Part shown: in pieces, positions 44,159 through 53,512 of the stretch
How the letters are laid out: the number at the start of each line of letters is the position of its first letter
How positions within the stretch are numbered: the first letter of the stretch is position 1
NCBI RefSeq assembly: GCF_900104775.1
Contig: NZ_FNSA01000003.1
Span: 1,426,001 to 1,490,000, forward strand
Reading direction: 5' to 3'
Origin: Tsukamurella tyrosinosolvens
GTDB lineage: Bacteria > Actinomycetota > Actinomycetes > Mycobacteriales > Mycobacteriaceae
Length of the DNA stretch: 64,000 nt
The notes under the pieces: generated by a model
Databases searched by the model: none
The model's input: the letters and a program-made list of their open reading frames with translations, nothing else
What the model was told of the DNA's origin: nothing
Program-made: the position numbers and the translations under genes

Positions 44159-45535
44159 ATGCTGACAGTCCTGGGACTGACCATGGTCGCGGCGTTCATG
44201 GTCGTCATCATGGCCCGCCGCGCGACGCCCATCGTCGCGCTGATCGCCGTCCCGGTGATCTTCGGCCTGCTGGCTGGCGCCGGCACGGGCATCGGCAAAA
44301 TGATCACCGGCGGCATCGAGGACCTCGCGCCCACCGCCGCGATGCTCTTCTTCGCCATCATCTTCTTCGGCGTGATGATCGACGTCGGTCTCTTCGACCC
44401 GGTCGTGCGGGCCGTGGTCCACGTCGTCGGCGAGGACCCCGCCAAGCTCGTGCTCGGCACCGCCGTCCTGGCGGGAGTGGTCTCGCTCGACGGTGACGGC
44501 TCCACCACGTTCATCGTCACCACCTCCGCGCTCCTACCGCTCTATCTCAAGCTCGGCGTCAGCCCCGTCGTGCTCACCGTGGTCGCGGGCCTCGCCAACG
44601 GGACCATGAACATCCTCCCGTGGGGCGGCCCCACGGCCCGGGCCGCGGCGGCGCTGAAGATCTCGCCGTCCGAGGTCTTCGTCCCGATGATTCCGTCGCT
44701 GATCGCGGGCATGGTCGTCGTCCTCGCCTTCGCCTGGCACCTCGGGCTCATGGAGCGCAAGCGCCTCGGCAGCATCGTGATCCGCGAGCGCGTCCTCGCC
44801 GGGGCGGGCGCCGGCGCCACCGGCGGCACGGTCGGGGGCGGTGGCGGCACCGACGCGCCCGTTCCGCCCTCCGGCGGCACCGGCGACAGCGCCCTCACGG
44901 CCGTCACCGGCGCGCACGGCAACCCGAAGCTGATGTGGTTCAACGCCGGTCTCACCGTCGCCCTGCTGTCGGTGCTCACGCTCGACCTGCTGCCGATCCC
45001 GGTGCTCTTCATGATCGCCGCCGCGATCGCGCTGGCCGTCAACTTCCCGCAGGTCGCCGACCAGCAGGAGGCCATTACCCGGCACTCGAAGTCGATCGTC
45101 TCGGTCGTCGGAATGGTCTTCGCCGCAGCGGTTCTCACGGGCGTCTTCAAGGGCACCGGCATGGTGGATTCCGTCGCCGCGTGGGTCACCGGCATCATCC
45201 CGTCGTCGATGGGCCCGCACCTGGCCGTCATCACCGGCATCCTGTCCATCCCCTTCACCTTCCTGATGTCCAACGACGCCTTCTACTTCGGCATCCTGCC
45301 CGTGCTTTCCGAGACGGCGAGCCACTACGGGATCACTGCCGCGGAGATGGCCCGCGCGTCGATCACCGGGCAGCCCTTCCACATGCAGAGCCCGCTGGTG
45401 CCCGCCATCCTGCTGCTCGTCGCCCTCGCGGGCGTCGGACTGGCCGATCACCACAAGAAGGTGCTCTGGCGCGCGTTCGTCGTCTCGATCGTCATGCTCG
45501 TGGTCGGTGTCCTCCTTGGCCAGATCCCCTTCTGA
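44159..45535 (+). CDS. Citrate transporter, CitMHS family
   Basis: 458 residues with about 12 transmembrane helices in two halves separated by a Gly-rich cytoplasmic loop (about 215-245). CitMHS/ion-transporter features include LFFAIIFFGVMIDVGLFDP, LDGDGSTTFIVTTSALLPLY and FLMSNDAFYFGILPVL. The family imports citrate with Mg2+ or Ca2+ and protons. The start ATG 44159 has a CGAGGAGA ribosome site. The CitA/CitB-type regulators follow directly, a standard citrate-uptake arrangement. Confidence 0.9.
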   Translation: MLTVLGLTMVAAFMVVIMARRATPIVALIAVPVIFGLLAGAGTGIGKMITGGIEDLAPTAAMLFFAIIFFGVMIDVGLFDPVVRAVVHVVGEDPAKLVLGTAVLAGVVSLDGDGSTTFIVTTSALLPLYLKLGVSPVVLTVVAGLANGTMNILPWGGPTARAAAALKISPSEVFVPMIPSLIAGMVVVLAFAWHLGLMERKRLGSIVIRERVLAGAGAGATGGTVGGGGGTDAPVPPSGGTGDSALTAVTGAHGNPKLMWFNAGLTVALLSVLTLDLLPIPVLFMIAAAIALAVNFPQVADQQEAITRHSKSIVSVVGMVFAAAVLTGVFKGTGMVDSVAAWVTGIIPSSMGPHLAVITGILSIPFTFLMSNDAFYFGILPVLSETASHYGITAAEMARASITGQPFHMQSPLVPAILLLVALAGVGLADHHKKVLWRAFVVSIVMLVVGVLLGQIPF

Positions 45536-45563
45536 GCGCGGATCGGATGGCTAGGCTGAGCCG

Positions 45564-47189
45564 ATGCCCAGGATCCGGCTGCGCACGCAGATCCTCCTGC
45601 TCCAGGTGGTGATCATCATCGTCAGCCTCGCCGCCGGCTTCGGCATCGTCCTGCACCGCGTGGACACCGACACCCGCTCCGAGTACGGCCACCGGGCGGA
45701 GGCGATCGCGGAGACGGTCGCCTCCGACACCGACGTCCGCGCCGGCGCCGCCGCGCAGTCGGCCGCGCGGCGCGCGGGACACCCGGCCACGCAACAGGAG
45801 CTCGCCGCTGCGCCCTTGCAGCGGCAGGCGGTCGCCATCACCGAGCGCACGGGCGTGCTGTTCGTGGTGATCGCCGACGACGCGGGCTACCGCATCGCCC
45901 ATCCGGATCCGTCCCAGCTCGGCGCGCCGCTGAGTACCGACCCGTCCGCCGCGCTCGCCGGCGACGTCGAGGTAACGCAGCAGCGCGGCACCCTCGGGGA
46001 TTCGGTCCGTGCGAAGGCCCCGGTCCTCGGGAACGACGGCGCCGTCGTCGGCCTGGTGAGCGTGGGCATCTCCACCGAGACCGTCGCCGAGGCCGCGCGC
46101 CGCGCCCTGCTACTCCTGGCGGGCCTGGCCGCACTCGCGCTCGCGGTCGGGATCCTCGGCTCGGGGCTCCTCGCCCGACGGTGGCGGCGCCTCACCCTGG
46201 GCCTGGAACCCGAGGAGATGGCCGAGCTCATCCGCGAGCAGAACGCCGTCCTGTACTCCGGCTCCGAGGGCGTCATCGCGATCGACGCGAAGGGCGTCGT
46301 GCGGGTCATCAACGATCGCGCCAGGGAACTGCTCGGTGTCACCGCCGCGACCGGCACACCGCTCACGGATCTCGGCCTCACGGACCGGGTCGCGGCCGTC
46401 GTCGCGACCCCCACGGAGGTGCCGGTCGCCGCGGCGGTGAACGAGCGGGTCGTGCTCGTCGCCTCGCGCCGCGTGCACCGCGGCGAGACGGACCTCGGCA
46501 CCGTCCTCACGGCCGTCGACCGCACCGACGTCGAGGCGCTCACGCGCGAACTCGACTCGGTCCAGGCGATGAGCGCCGCCCTGCGCGCACAGCGCCACGA
46601 GGCCGCCAACCGAGTCCACGTCGTCGCCGGGCTGCTCCGCGACGACCGCACCGACGAGGCCCTCGCCTACCTCGACGAGATCGCCGGCCGCGCAGGCGTC
46701 CTCCCGGTCTCCGGCCTCGACCGCCTCGACGAGCCGCACCTGCGCGCCTTCGTCTCCGCCAAGGCGGCGCGGGCGCGTGAGAGGGGCGTCGTCCTGCGGG
46801 TCGGCGCCGACACGGCCCTCGTCGGCGTGCTGACCCACCCCGTCGACACCACCACCCTCGTCGGCAACCTGCTCGACAACGCCATCGACGCCGCCGGCGA
46901 CGGCCCCGAACCGCGGGAGGTGGAACTCGACGTGCTCCGTGACGGCGACGACCTCGCGATCATCGTCGTCGACAGCGGCCCCGGCTTCGCCGTCGACGAC
47001 CCCTTCGTCGAGGGCGTCAGCACCCGAACCGATCCGACGGTGCCCGGCGGCCGCGGGCTCGGCCTCGTCATCGCCCGCCAGGTCGCCCGCGGGCACGGGG
47101 GAGAGGTCGTCGTCGTGGCGCGGGGCGGCGACGGCGAGCCCACCACCGTGATGGCCACGCTGCCCGAGGGGGTGCGCGACGATGCCTGA
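45564..47189 (+). CDS. citA: CitA/DcuS-type sensor histidine kinase
   Basis: 541 residues. An N-terminal transmembrane helix (about 8-30), a periplasmic PAS (PDC/CitA) domain (about 35-170; VIADDAGYRIAHPDPSQLG and GLVSVGI), a second transmembrane helix (about 175-198), a cytoplasmic PAS domain (about 215-320), phospho-accepting His345 in QRHEAANRVHVVAGLL, and an HATPase domain (LVGNLLDNAIDAA, DSGPGF, GRGLGLVIARQV). Predicted to sense external citrate or a related carboxylate and phosphorylate the response regulator, whose gene overlaps by 8 bases. Confidence 0.9.
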   Translation: MPRIRLRTQILLLQVVIIIVSLAAGFGIVLHRVDTDTRSEYGHRAEAIAETVASDTDVRAGAAAQSAARRAGHPATQQELAAAPLQRQAVAITERTGVLFVVIADDAGYRIAHPDPSQLGAPLSTDPSAALAGDVEVTQQRGTLGDSVRAKAPVLGNDGAVVGLVSVGISTETVAEAARRALLLLAGLAALALAVGILGSGLLARRWRRLTLGLEPEEMAELIREQNAVLYSGSEGVIAIDAKGVVRVINDRARELLGVTAATGTPLTDLGLTDRVAAVVATPTEVPVAAAVNERVVLVASRRVHRGETDLGTVLTAVDRTDVEALTRELDSVQAMSAALRAQRHEAANRVHVVAGLLRDDRTDEALAYLDEIAGRAGVLPVSGLDRLDEPHLRAFVSAKAARARERGVVLRVGADTALVGVLTHPVDTTTLVGNLLDNAIDAAGDGPEPREVELDVLRDGDDLAIIVVDSGPGFAVDDPFVEGVSTRTDPTVPGGRGLGLVIARQVARGHGGEVVVVARGGDGEPTTVMATLPEGVRDDA

Positions 47190-47841
47190 CGACCTGCGGA
47201 TCCTCGTGGTCGACGACGACTTCCGGGTCGCCGCCATGCACGCGAAGATCGTCGACGCCATGGTCGGCCTCACGACGGCCGGCTCGGCGCGCACCCTTTC
47301 CGAGGCCCGGGCGATCCTGGAGCGCGACCGGGTCGACCTGGCGCTCGTCGACGTCTACCTCCCCGACGGCTCCGGCATCGACCTCGTCCGCGAGATGCGC
47401 TGCGACGCCTTCATCCTCGGCGCCGCCGACGATGCCGCCAGTGTCCGTGCGGGTCTCGCCGCGGGGGCGCTGCAGTACCTCATCAAGCCCTTCGCGACGA
47501 CGGAGCTCGCCCGCCGGCTCGGCGCCTACACGGCCTACCGCCGGATCCTCGGGACCGGGGAGGTCACCCAGGACCAGGTCGACGCCGCCGCCTCGGTCCT
47601 GCGCAGCGAGCGTCCCGCCCCGCGGCGCGACGAGGGAGGCTCGGTCACCGAGCGGAGGATCGTCGAGGCGTTGCGCACCGCCGACGGACCGATGCTCGCG
47701 GACGACATCGCCGGGGAGGTCGGGGTCTCGCCGGCGACCGCCCGGCGTTACCTCGCCGAACTGGTGCGCGACGGCACGCTGACGATGGCGTTGCAGTACG
47801 GCGCGACCGGGAGGCCGCGGCAGCGGTACACGCTGAGCTGA
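47182..47841 (+). CDS. citB: CitB/DctR-type response regulator
   Basis: 219 residues. Receiver domain (about 1-125) with acidic pocket VVDDD (9-13), phospho-acceptor Asp57 in LALVDVYLPD and Lys in LIKPF, then a C-terminal helix-turn-helix (about 150-219; LADDIAGEVGVSPATARRYLAEL) of the CitB/DcuR class. It should activate the adjacent citrate transporter. Overlaps the kinase stop by 8 bases, which fits a two-component operon. Confidence 0.9.
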   Translation: MPDDLRILVVDDDFRVAAMHAKIVDAMVGLTTAGSARTLSEARAILERDRVDLALVDVYLPDGSGIDLVREMRCDAFILGAADDAASVRAGLAAGALQYLIKPFATTELARRLGAYTAYRRILGTGEVTQDQVDAAASVLRSERPAPRRDEGGSVTERRIVEALRTADGPMLADDIAGEVGVSPATARRYLAELVRDGTLTMALQYGATGRPRQRYTLS

Positions 47842-47865
47842 GCGCACTTCGGCGCGCACCACGGA

Positions 47866-47903
47866 GGGCGGCGGATCGCCCGACTCGCCGGGTACCGCCG
47901 CCC
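47866..47903 (+). terminator. Possible terminator after citB
   Basis: A 9-base GC stem, GGGCGGCGG (47866-47874) with CCGCCGCCC (47895-47903), 25 bases after the response regulator stop. There is no U-tract. Confidence 0.4.
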
Positions 47904-47926
47904 CAGTGGCGCTAGAGTCCGAAGTC

Positions 47927-49111
47927 ATGAGAATCACTCGGTTCGCGCTCGCCGGCATCACCGCACTGCTGGGGGCGGGCCTCGTCGCCACGCCCGTCGG
48001 AGCGGCCCCCGTCTGGTCCGGCCTGGACGCCGCGAACTACGCCGGTCCGATTCCCGCGAAGGGCGGCGAGCAGATCCGGTCCGTGCCGCTCGACCCGGCG
48101 CTGTCGCTCCCGGGAGCGGGCACGGCGAAGCGGGTGTTGTATTCGACGACGGACCAGCACGGCAAGCCCGCCACCAGCACCGGGGCGATCTTCCTCCCGA
48201 AGGGGACCGCGCCCGCCGGTGGCTGGCCGGTCATCGCGTGGGCCCACGGCACCGTCGGCCTCGGCGATACCTGCGCCCCCTCGGCCAATCCCCGCTCCGC
48301 CCGCGATCGCGAGTACCTCGGGCACTGGCTGTCGCAGGGCTACGCGATCGTCGCCTCCGACTACGCGGGACTCGGCACGCCGGGCCTCATGAGCTACCTG
48401 AACAGCGTCTCCACCGCGCACAACGTGGTCGACTCCGTCGTCGCCGCGCATCGGGACCGATCGCTGAACCTGTCGACGAAGTGGGCGATAGTCGGCCAGT
48501 CGCAGGGTGGCGGAGCGGCCGTCAACAGTGCGCGGTGGGCGACGCAGTTCAGCGCCGGGAGCGGCCTGGACTACCGCGGCGTGGTCGCCACGGGGACGCC
48601 GTTCAAGATCGAGGAGGTCGTCAAGAACGTCGGGCCCGAGACCGACCTGCCCGGCGGCCTCAGCTCCGCCGCCACGTCGTACACCGCCTACATCCTGGCC
48701 GGTGTCCGCGAGGCGAACCCGGACGTGGACTTCGAGAAGGTACTCACCCCGCGCGGCAAGGCGGCCGCCGCGCAGGCCGAGGTCCAGTGCTACGCGCAGC
48801 TCAGCACGACCCTCGCCGGCCAGAAGCCGACCGACTTCGTCAACGCCAAGGTCAGCACGGTTCCCGGTGCGAGCGCGGCGCTCGACCGGTACATGGGAAC
48901 GCCGACCTCGGGCTACGACCGGCCGGTGTTCCTGGGCGTCGGCCTCAAGGACACCGACGTCCCGGTGCAGTCGTCCATCGCGCTCGCCGCGGCGCTGAAG
49001 AAGAGCGGTACCGCGGTCGAACTGCACCAGTACCCGAACGCCGACCACAGCGGCGCCGTCCTCGAATCCATGAAGGACTCGACGCCCTTCCTCGCGCGCG
49101 TCCTCGCCTGA
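47927..49111 (+). CDS. Secreted lipase (LIP family alpha/beta hydrolase)
   Basis: 394 residues from ATG 47927 with a Sec signal peptide (cleavage near PVGA/AP, residue about 27). The alpha/beta-hydrolase core shows WAHGTVG (oxyanion region), IVASDYAGLGTPG, the nucleophile elbow GQSQGGG (Ser192), a downstream Asp in GLKDTDVPVQ and His in NADHSG. This pattern is the PF03583 secretory lipase family, common in mycolate actinomycetes. Probable triacylglycerol or other ester substrate. A GTG at 47906 would add seven residues before the signal peptide and is less likely. Confidence 0.87.
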   Translation: MRITRFALAGITALLGAGLVATPVGAAPVWSGLDAANYAGPIPAKGGEQIRSVPLDPALSLPGAGTAKRVLYSTTDQHGKPATSTGAIFLPKGTAPAGGWPVIAWAHGTVGLGDTCAPSANPRSARDREYLGHWLSQGYAIVASDYAGLGTPGLMSYLNSVSTAHNVVDSVVAAHRDRSLNLSTKWAIVGQSQGGGAAVNSARWATQFSAGSGLDYRGVVATGTPFKIEEVVKNVGPETDLPGGLSSAATSYTAYILAGVREANPDVDFEKVLTPRGKAAAAQAEVQCYAQLSTTLAGQKPTDFVNAKVSTVPGASAALDRYMGTPTSGYDRPVFLGVGLKDTDVPVQSSIALAAALKKSGTAVELHQYPNADHSGAVLESMKDSTPFLARVLA

Positions 49112-49140
49112 TCCGTCGTCTCCGGACGCGGCACGCTTGA

Positions 49141-49159
49141 CCATGCCGCGACGGCATGG
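49141..49159. repeat. Perfect hairpin between lipase and peptidase genes
   Basis: CCATGCCG-CGA-CGGCATGG, an 8-base perfect stem 30 bases after the lipase stop and 39 before the peptidase ATG. It could be a terminator or an operator. Confidence 0.5.
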
Positions 49160-49197
49160 TTTCTCCTGGAGTCACCCCGCCGAAAGGAGTGACCACC

Positions 49198-51087
49198 ATG
49201 CCACTGCCGAACCTGATCACCGTCGAGGAGTTCTTCGCCTCGCCCGTCCGCGCCGCCGCGAGGATCTCACCCGACGGCAGCCGGATCGCCTTCCTGGCAC
49301 CGTCGAACGACCGGCTCAACGTCTGGGTCGAGGACCTCGACGGCGACGCGCCCGCCCGGCCCGTCACCGCCGACGCGACGCGGAGCGTCCAGATGTTCCA
49401 CTGGACGACCGACCCGCGCTGGCTGATCTACCTGCAGGACAACGGCGGCGATGAGCGTTGGCACCTGATGCGCGCCGACCTGGACGATCAGGACGCTCCG
49501 GCCGTGGACCTCACCCCCTTCGACGGGTCGACGACCTTCCTCATGGATCTGCCGATCGCCCGCCCGGGTATCGCGATCATCTCCACCAACGCCCGGAAGG
49601 TCGACGAGTTCGACGTCTTCGAGCTCGACATCACGTCCGGCGCGCTCACGGAGATCGAGCGCAACCCCGGCAACGTCGCCGGGTGGGTGTACGGCGCCGA
49701 CGGCACCCTGTTCGCCTCCACCCAGGATCCCGACGGCGCGATCGCGATCTGCCGGTGGGACACCGCGGCGCGCGAACTGCGCCCGATCGCGGAGTTCGAC
49801 GGGCTCGACTATCCGCTGGGCGTGTTCCCGATCGTGCCGTCGCCCGACGGCGGGCTCTGGCTCGGCTCCAACCGCGGCACCGATCGCACGCGCGTCGTGC
49901 ACATCGACGGCGCGACGGGGGAGGAGACCGAGATCGACGCGCACCCGTCCCTCGACCTCGACACGACCGGGCTGGTCGCCCCGACGATGCCGCAGCCGCT
50001 CATCGTCGACCCGCGCACCGGCGCCCTTCTTGGCGTGCGCTATCTCGGCGAGCGCCAGGACATCCGGGCACTGGACCCGCGGTTCGAGGAGGTACTCGAC
50101 GCCCTGCGCGGCCTGTCCGACGGTGACCTCGGCGCCCTGAACTCCGACCTCGACGGGAACCGATGGATCGCGTCCTTCGTGCACGACCGCGTCCCCGGCG
50201 CGACGTACCTCTACGACCACCGCACCGGCGAATCGCGACTGCTGTTCCTGCCCCTTCCGCACCTCGATCCGACGCAGCTCGCGCCGATGGAACCGGTCAC
50301 CATCACCGCCCGCGACGGGCGCGCGCTGCCCTCGTTCCTGACCCTGCCGCAGGGAGTGGCCCCCGTCGACCTGCCTCTCGTGCTCCTCGTGCACGGCGGC
50401 CCGTGGTTCCGCGACACCTGGGGCTACCACGGCGACGTGCAGCTCCTGGCGAACCGCGGGTACGCGGTGCTCCAGGTGAACTTCCGCGGCTCCACCGGCT
50501 ACGGCAAGGCCCACATGCAGGCGGGCATCGGCGAGCTGGCCGGCGCGATGCACGACGATCTCATCGACGCCGTGGAATGGGCCGTCGCGGAGGGCATCGC
50601 GGATAGGGCGCGGCTCGCGATCTTCGGCGGCTCCTACGGCGGCTACGCAGCGCTGGTCGGCGTCACGTTCACCCCGGACGTCTTCGCCGCGGCCATCGAC
50701 TACGTCGGGATCTCGAGCCTGCCGAACTTCATGGCGACCCTGCCCGAGATCGCGCGGCCGTACCTGGCCAACAACTGGATCCGCTACGTCGGCGACCCGT
50801 CGGACCCGGAGCAGTTGGCGGACATGCTGGCCCGCTCACCGATCACGAAGGTCGACGAGATCCGTACCCCGCTGTTCGTCGTGCAGGGCGCGAACGACCC
50901 TCGGGTGGTGCAGGCAGAGTCGGACAACCTGGTGGAGGCGCTGCGCGCCCGCGGCGTCGATGTCGAGTACATGATCAAGGCCGACGAGGGGCACGGATTC
51001 GTCAACCCGGAGAACACGATCGACATGTTCCGGGCCACCGAGCGGTTCCTCGCCCAGCACATCGGCGGGCGCACGGAACAGGCATGA
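49198..51087 (+). CDS. S9-family prolyl oligopeptidase/acylaminoacyl peptidase
   Basis: 629 residues from ATG 49198, which has AAGGAG 10 bases upstream (the frame opens at 49156 without a ribosome site). An N-terminal beta-propeller (about 10-370; repeated WTTDPRWLIYLQDNGG-like blades) is followed by an alpha/beta-hydrolase domain (about 380-629) with Ser479 in GGSYGGYAA, Asp in GANDPRV and His in DEGHGF. The HGGPWFRD element forms the oxyanion hole. No signal peptide is seen, so it is probably a cytoplasmic peptide hydrolase. Confidence 0.9.
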   Translation: MPLPNLITVEEFFASPVRAAARISPDGSRIAFLAPSNDRLNVWVEDLDGDAPARPVTADATRSVQMFHWTTDPRWLIYLQDNGGDERWHLMRADLDDQDAPAVDLTPFDGSTTFLMDLPIARPGIAIISTNARKVDEFDVFELDITSGALTEIERNPGNVAGWVYGADGTLFASTQDPDGAIAICRWDTAARELRPIAEFDGLDYPLGVFPIVPSPDGGLWLGSNRGTDRTRVVHIDGATGEETEIDAHPSLDLDTTGLVAPTMPQPLIVDPRTGALLGVRYLGERQDIRALDPRFEEVLDALRGLSDGDLGALNSDLDGNRWIASFVHDRVPGATYLYDHRTGESRLLFLPLPHLDPTQLAPMEPVTITARDGRALPSFLTLPQGVAPVDLPLVLLVHGGPWFRDTWGYHGDVQLLANRGYAVLQVNFRGSTGYGKAHMQAGIGELAGAMHDDLIDAVEWAVAEGIADRARLAIFGGSYGGYAALVGVTFTPDVFAAAIDYVGISSLPNFMATLPEIARPYLANNWIRYVGDPSDPEQLADMLARSPITKVDEIRTPLFVVQGANDPRVVQAESDNLVEALRARGVDVEYMIKADEGHGFVNPENTIDMFRATERFLAQHIGGRTEQA

Positions 51088-51102
51088 CCGAGGGCCCGGC
51101 GC

Positions 51103-52392
51103 TCAGTCCTTCGGCCGGTTGTCGATGAGGCGGCGGGCCTTCCCCACCGAGCGCTCCAGCCCGCCGGGCTCGACGACGTCCACGGTCACGCTGACGCCGA
51201 TCGTGTCCTTGATCTGCTTGCGCAGTTGTTCGCCCGCTGCGGGGTCCACGCGCCCGTCGGGGCGGTGCTCGACGCGGACGGTGAGCTGATCCATCCGGTC
51301 CGGGCGGTCCAGGACGCACTGGAACTGCGGCGCCAGCTCGTCGATCCCCAGGATCAGCTCCTCGATCTGGGTGGGGAAGAGGTTCACGCCGCGCAGGATG
51401 ATCATGTCGTCGGTGCGGCCGGTGATCTTCTCCATCCGGCGCATGGTGCGGGCCGTGCCGGGCAGCAGCCGGGTGAGGTCGCGGGTGCGGTATCGGATGA
51501 TCGGCGTGGCCTGCTTGGTGAGGGAGGTGAACACCAGCTCGCCGTGCTCGCCGTCCGGAAGCACCTCTCCGGTCATCGGATCGATGATCTCGGGGTAGAA
51601 GTGGTCCTCCCAGATGTGCAGGCCGTCCTTGGTCTCCGCGCACTCCATCGCCACGCCGGGGCCGATGACCTCCGAGAGCCCGTAGATGTCCACCGCGTCG
51701 ATGCCGGCGTCCTGTTCGAGCTCGGCGCGCATCTTCTCGGTCCACGGCTCGGCGCCGAAGACGCCGACCCGCAGGGAGGTGGACCTCGGGTCGATGCCCA
51801 TCGAGGTCATCGTGTCGAGGATCGTGAGCATGTAGGACGGGGTCACCATGATGGCGTCGGGCTCGAAGTCCTGGATCAGCTGGATCTGCTTCTCCGTCTG
51901 CCCTCCGGACATGGGGATCACGGTGGCGCCGAGTCGCTCCGCGCCGTAGTGCGCGCCGAGTCCGCCGGTGAACAGTCCGTAGCCGTACGAGACGTGCACG
52001 CGGTCGCCCGCGCGGACCCCCGCGGCGCGCAGCGACCGGGCGACCACGTCGGCCCACATGCTGATGTCGTCGGCGGTGTAGCCCACCACGGTCGGTCGGC
52101 CGGTGGTGCCGGACGAGGCGTGGATCCGGGAGACGCGTTCGCGCGGCACGGCGAACATCCCGAACGGGTAGTTCTCGCGTAGGTCCGCCTTCGTCGTGAA
52201 GGGGAACGTGGCGAGGTCGGCGAGCTCCTTGAGGTCGGACGGGTGCACGCCGGCGTCATCGAACGCGCGGCGGTAGTGCGGCACGTTCTCGTAGGCATGG
52301 GCGACCGACCACTGCATGCGCTCGAGCTGCAGGGCGGAGATCCGGTCGCGGGTCGCGAACTCGATGTCGTCGGTGGGGACGGTCGATGTCAT
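51103..52392 (-). CDS. paaK: Phenylacetate-CoA ligase
   Basis: Activates phenylacetate with ATP and CoA, the entry step of the Paa pathway. The 429 residues show the adenylate-forming motifs SSGTTGRPTVVGYT (about 95), FGAEPWTEKMR, YGLSEVIGPGVA and RTDDMIILRGVNLFP, and a C-terminal subdomain ending SVGKARRL. Although the frame is open further upstream, ATG 52392 gives the normal family length. It is the last gene of the minus-strand paa transcript, 40 bases after paaE. Confidence 0.94.
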   Translation of the reverse strand: MTSTVPTDDIEFATRDRISALQLERMQWSVAHAYENVPHYRRAFDDAGVHPSDLKELADLATFPFTTKADLRENYPFGMFAVPRERVSRIHASSGTTGRPTVVGYTADDISMWADVVARSLRAAGVRAGDRVHVSYGYGLFTGGLGAHYGAERLGATVIPMSGGQTEKQIQLIQDFEPDAIMVTPSYMLTILDTMTSMGIDPRSTSLRVGVFGAEPWTEKMRAELEQDAGIDAVDIYGLSEVIGPGVAMECAETKDGLHIWEDHFYPEIIDPMTGEVLPDGEHGELVFTSLTKQATPIIRYRTRDLTRLLPGTARTMRRMEKITGRTDDMIILRGVNLFPTQIEELILGIDELAPQFQCVLDRPDRMDQLTVRVEHRPDGRVDPAAGEQLRKQIKDTIGVSVTVDVVEPGGLERSVGKARRLIDNRPKD

Positions 52393-52432
52393 GGCTGGCT
52401 TCCTCGGGCTGGGTCGGCTGGTCGCGGCGGGG

Positions 52433-53512
52433 TCAGGCGTCGAAGTCGACGGTGACGTCATCGCTGGTCGGGTAGGTCTGGCAGGTGAGGACGAAGCCGG
52501 CGGCCACCTCGTCGTCCTCGAGCGCGTAGTTGCGGCGCATGTCGACGGTGCCGCACAGCACCTTCGCGCGGCACGTGCCGCACACGCCGCCCTTGCACGC
52601 GAAGGGCAGGTCGGGCCGGAAGTTCTCGGCACCGTCGAGCAGGGTGTCGTCCTGCGCGATGGTGCCGGTCGCGCTCCGTCCGTCGAGGACGACGGTGACC
52701 GCGCTGCTCGGCCCCGTGACGCCGGGCTCGCGGTGCCGCTCCTGCGGCGGCGGGGTGCCGTCGTCGACGTAGAAGAGCTCGCGGTGGATCGCGCTGCGGG
52801 CGACCCCGAGTTCGGCGAGGACCGTCTCCGAATCGGTCACCATGCCGTGCGGGCCGCAGAGCCAGAAGTGGTCGACGTCGGCGGTGGGAACGACGGTGCG
52901 CAGCAGTTCCCGCAGGCGTTCGGCATCGACGCGGCCGGTGAACAGCTCGACGTCGCGCGGCTCGCGGGAGAGGACGTGGATCACGTCGAGCCGGTCGTGG
53001 TACCGGTCCTTGAGGTCGGCGATCTCGTCGGCGAACATCACCGAGCGGGTGCGCCGGTTTCCGTAGATGAGGATCACGCGGGCAGCGGGATTGGCGAGCA
53101 CGGTGCCGGCGATGGACAGCATCGGGGTGATGCCGGAACCGGCCGCGATGAGCACGTGCACGCCGCCCGCGTCGGGGTCGGCCGCGAAGGTCCCCGTGGG
53201 GCCCTGGACCTCGATGGTGTCGCCCGGGCGGACCCGGTGGACCAGCCAGGAGGAGAACAGGCCGTCGGTGACCTCGCGGACGCCGACCCGCGGACGCTCT
53301 CCGACCGGTGCGCAGATCGAGTAGGAGCGGCGGTGCTCGACGCCGTCGACGGTGCGGCGCAGCGTGAGCGACTGCCCGGCGGCGAAGGCGAACTCGTCGG
53401 CGAGAGCGGGCGGGACGTCGAAGGTGACGGCGACCGCGTCGTCGCACAGCGACTCGACGTCGGCGACGGTGAGCGTGTGAAAGGCGCGGCCGCGAGTGGC
53501 GGTGGCGGTCAT
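52433..53512 (-). CDS. paaE: Phenylacetyl-CoA epoxidase reductase subunit
   Basis: Supplies electrons from NADPH to the PaaABC epoxidase. The 359 residues comprise an FAD domain (RRSYSICAP, about 65), an NAD(P) domain (IAAGSGITPMLSI, FWLCGPHGMV) and a C-terminal plant-type 2Fe-2S ferredoxin (CKGGVCGTCRAKV, then a fourth Cys in LTCQTYP). The start ATG 53512 overlaps the paaD stop (TGATG). Confidence 0.95.
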   Translation of the reverse strand: MTATATRGRAFHTLTVADVESLCDDAVAVTFDVPPALADEFAFAAGQSLTLRRTVDGVEHRRSYSICAPVGERPRVGVREVTDGLFSSWLVHRVRPGDTIEVQGPTGTFAADPDAGGVHVLIAAGSGITPMLSIAGTVLANPAARVILIYGNRRTRSVMFADEIADLKDRYHDRLDVIHVLSREPRDVELFTGRVDAERLRELLRTVVPTADVDHFWLCGPHGMVTDSETVLAELGVARSAIHRELFYVDDGTPPPQERHREPGVTGPSSAVTVVLDGRSATGTIAQDDTLLDGAENFRPDLPFACKGGVCGTCRAKVLCGTVDMRRNYALEDDEVAAGFVLTCQTYPTSDDVTVDFDA

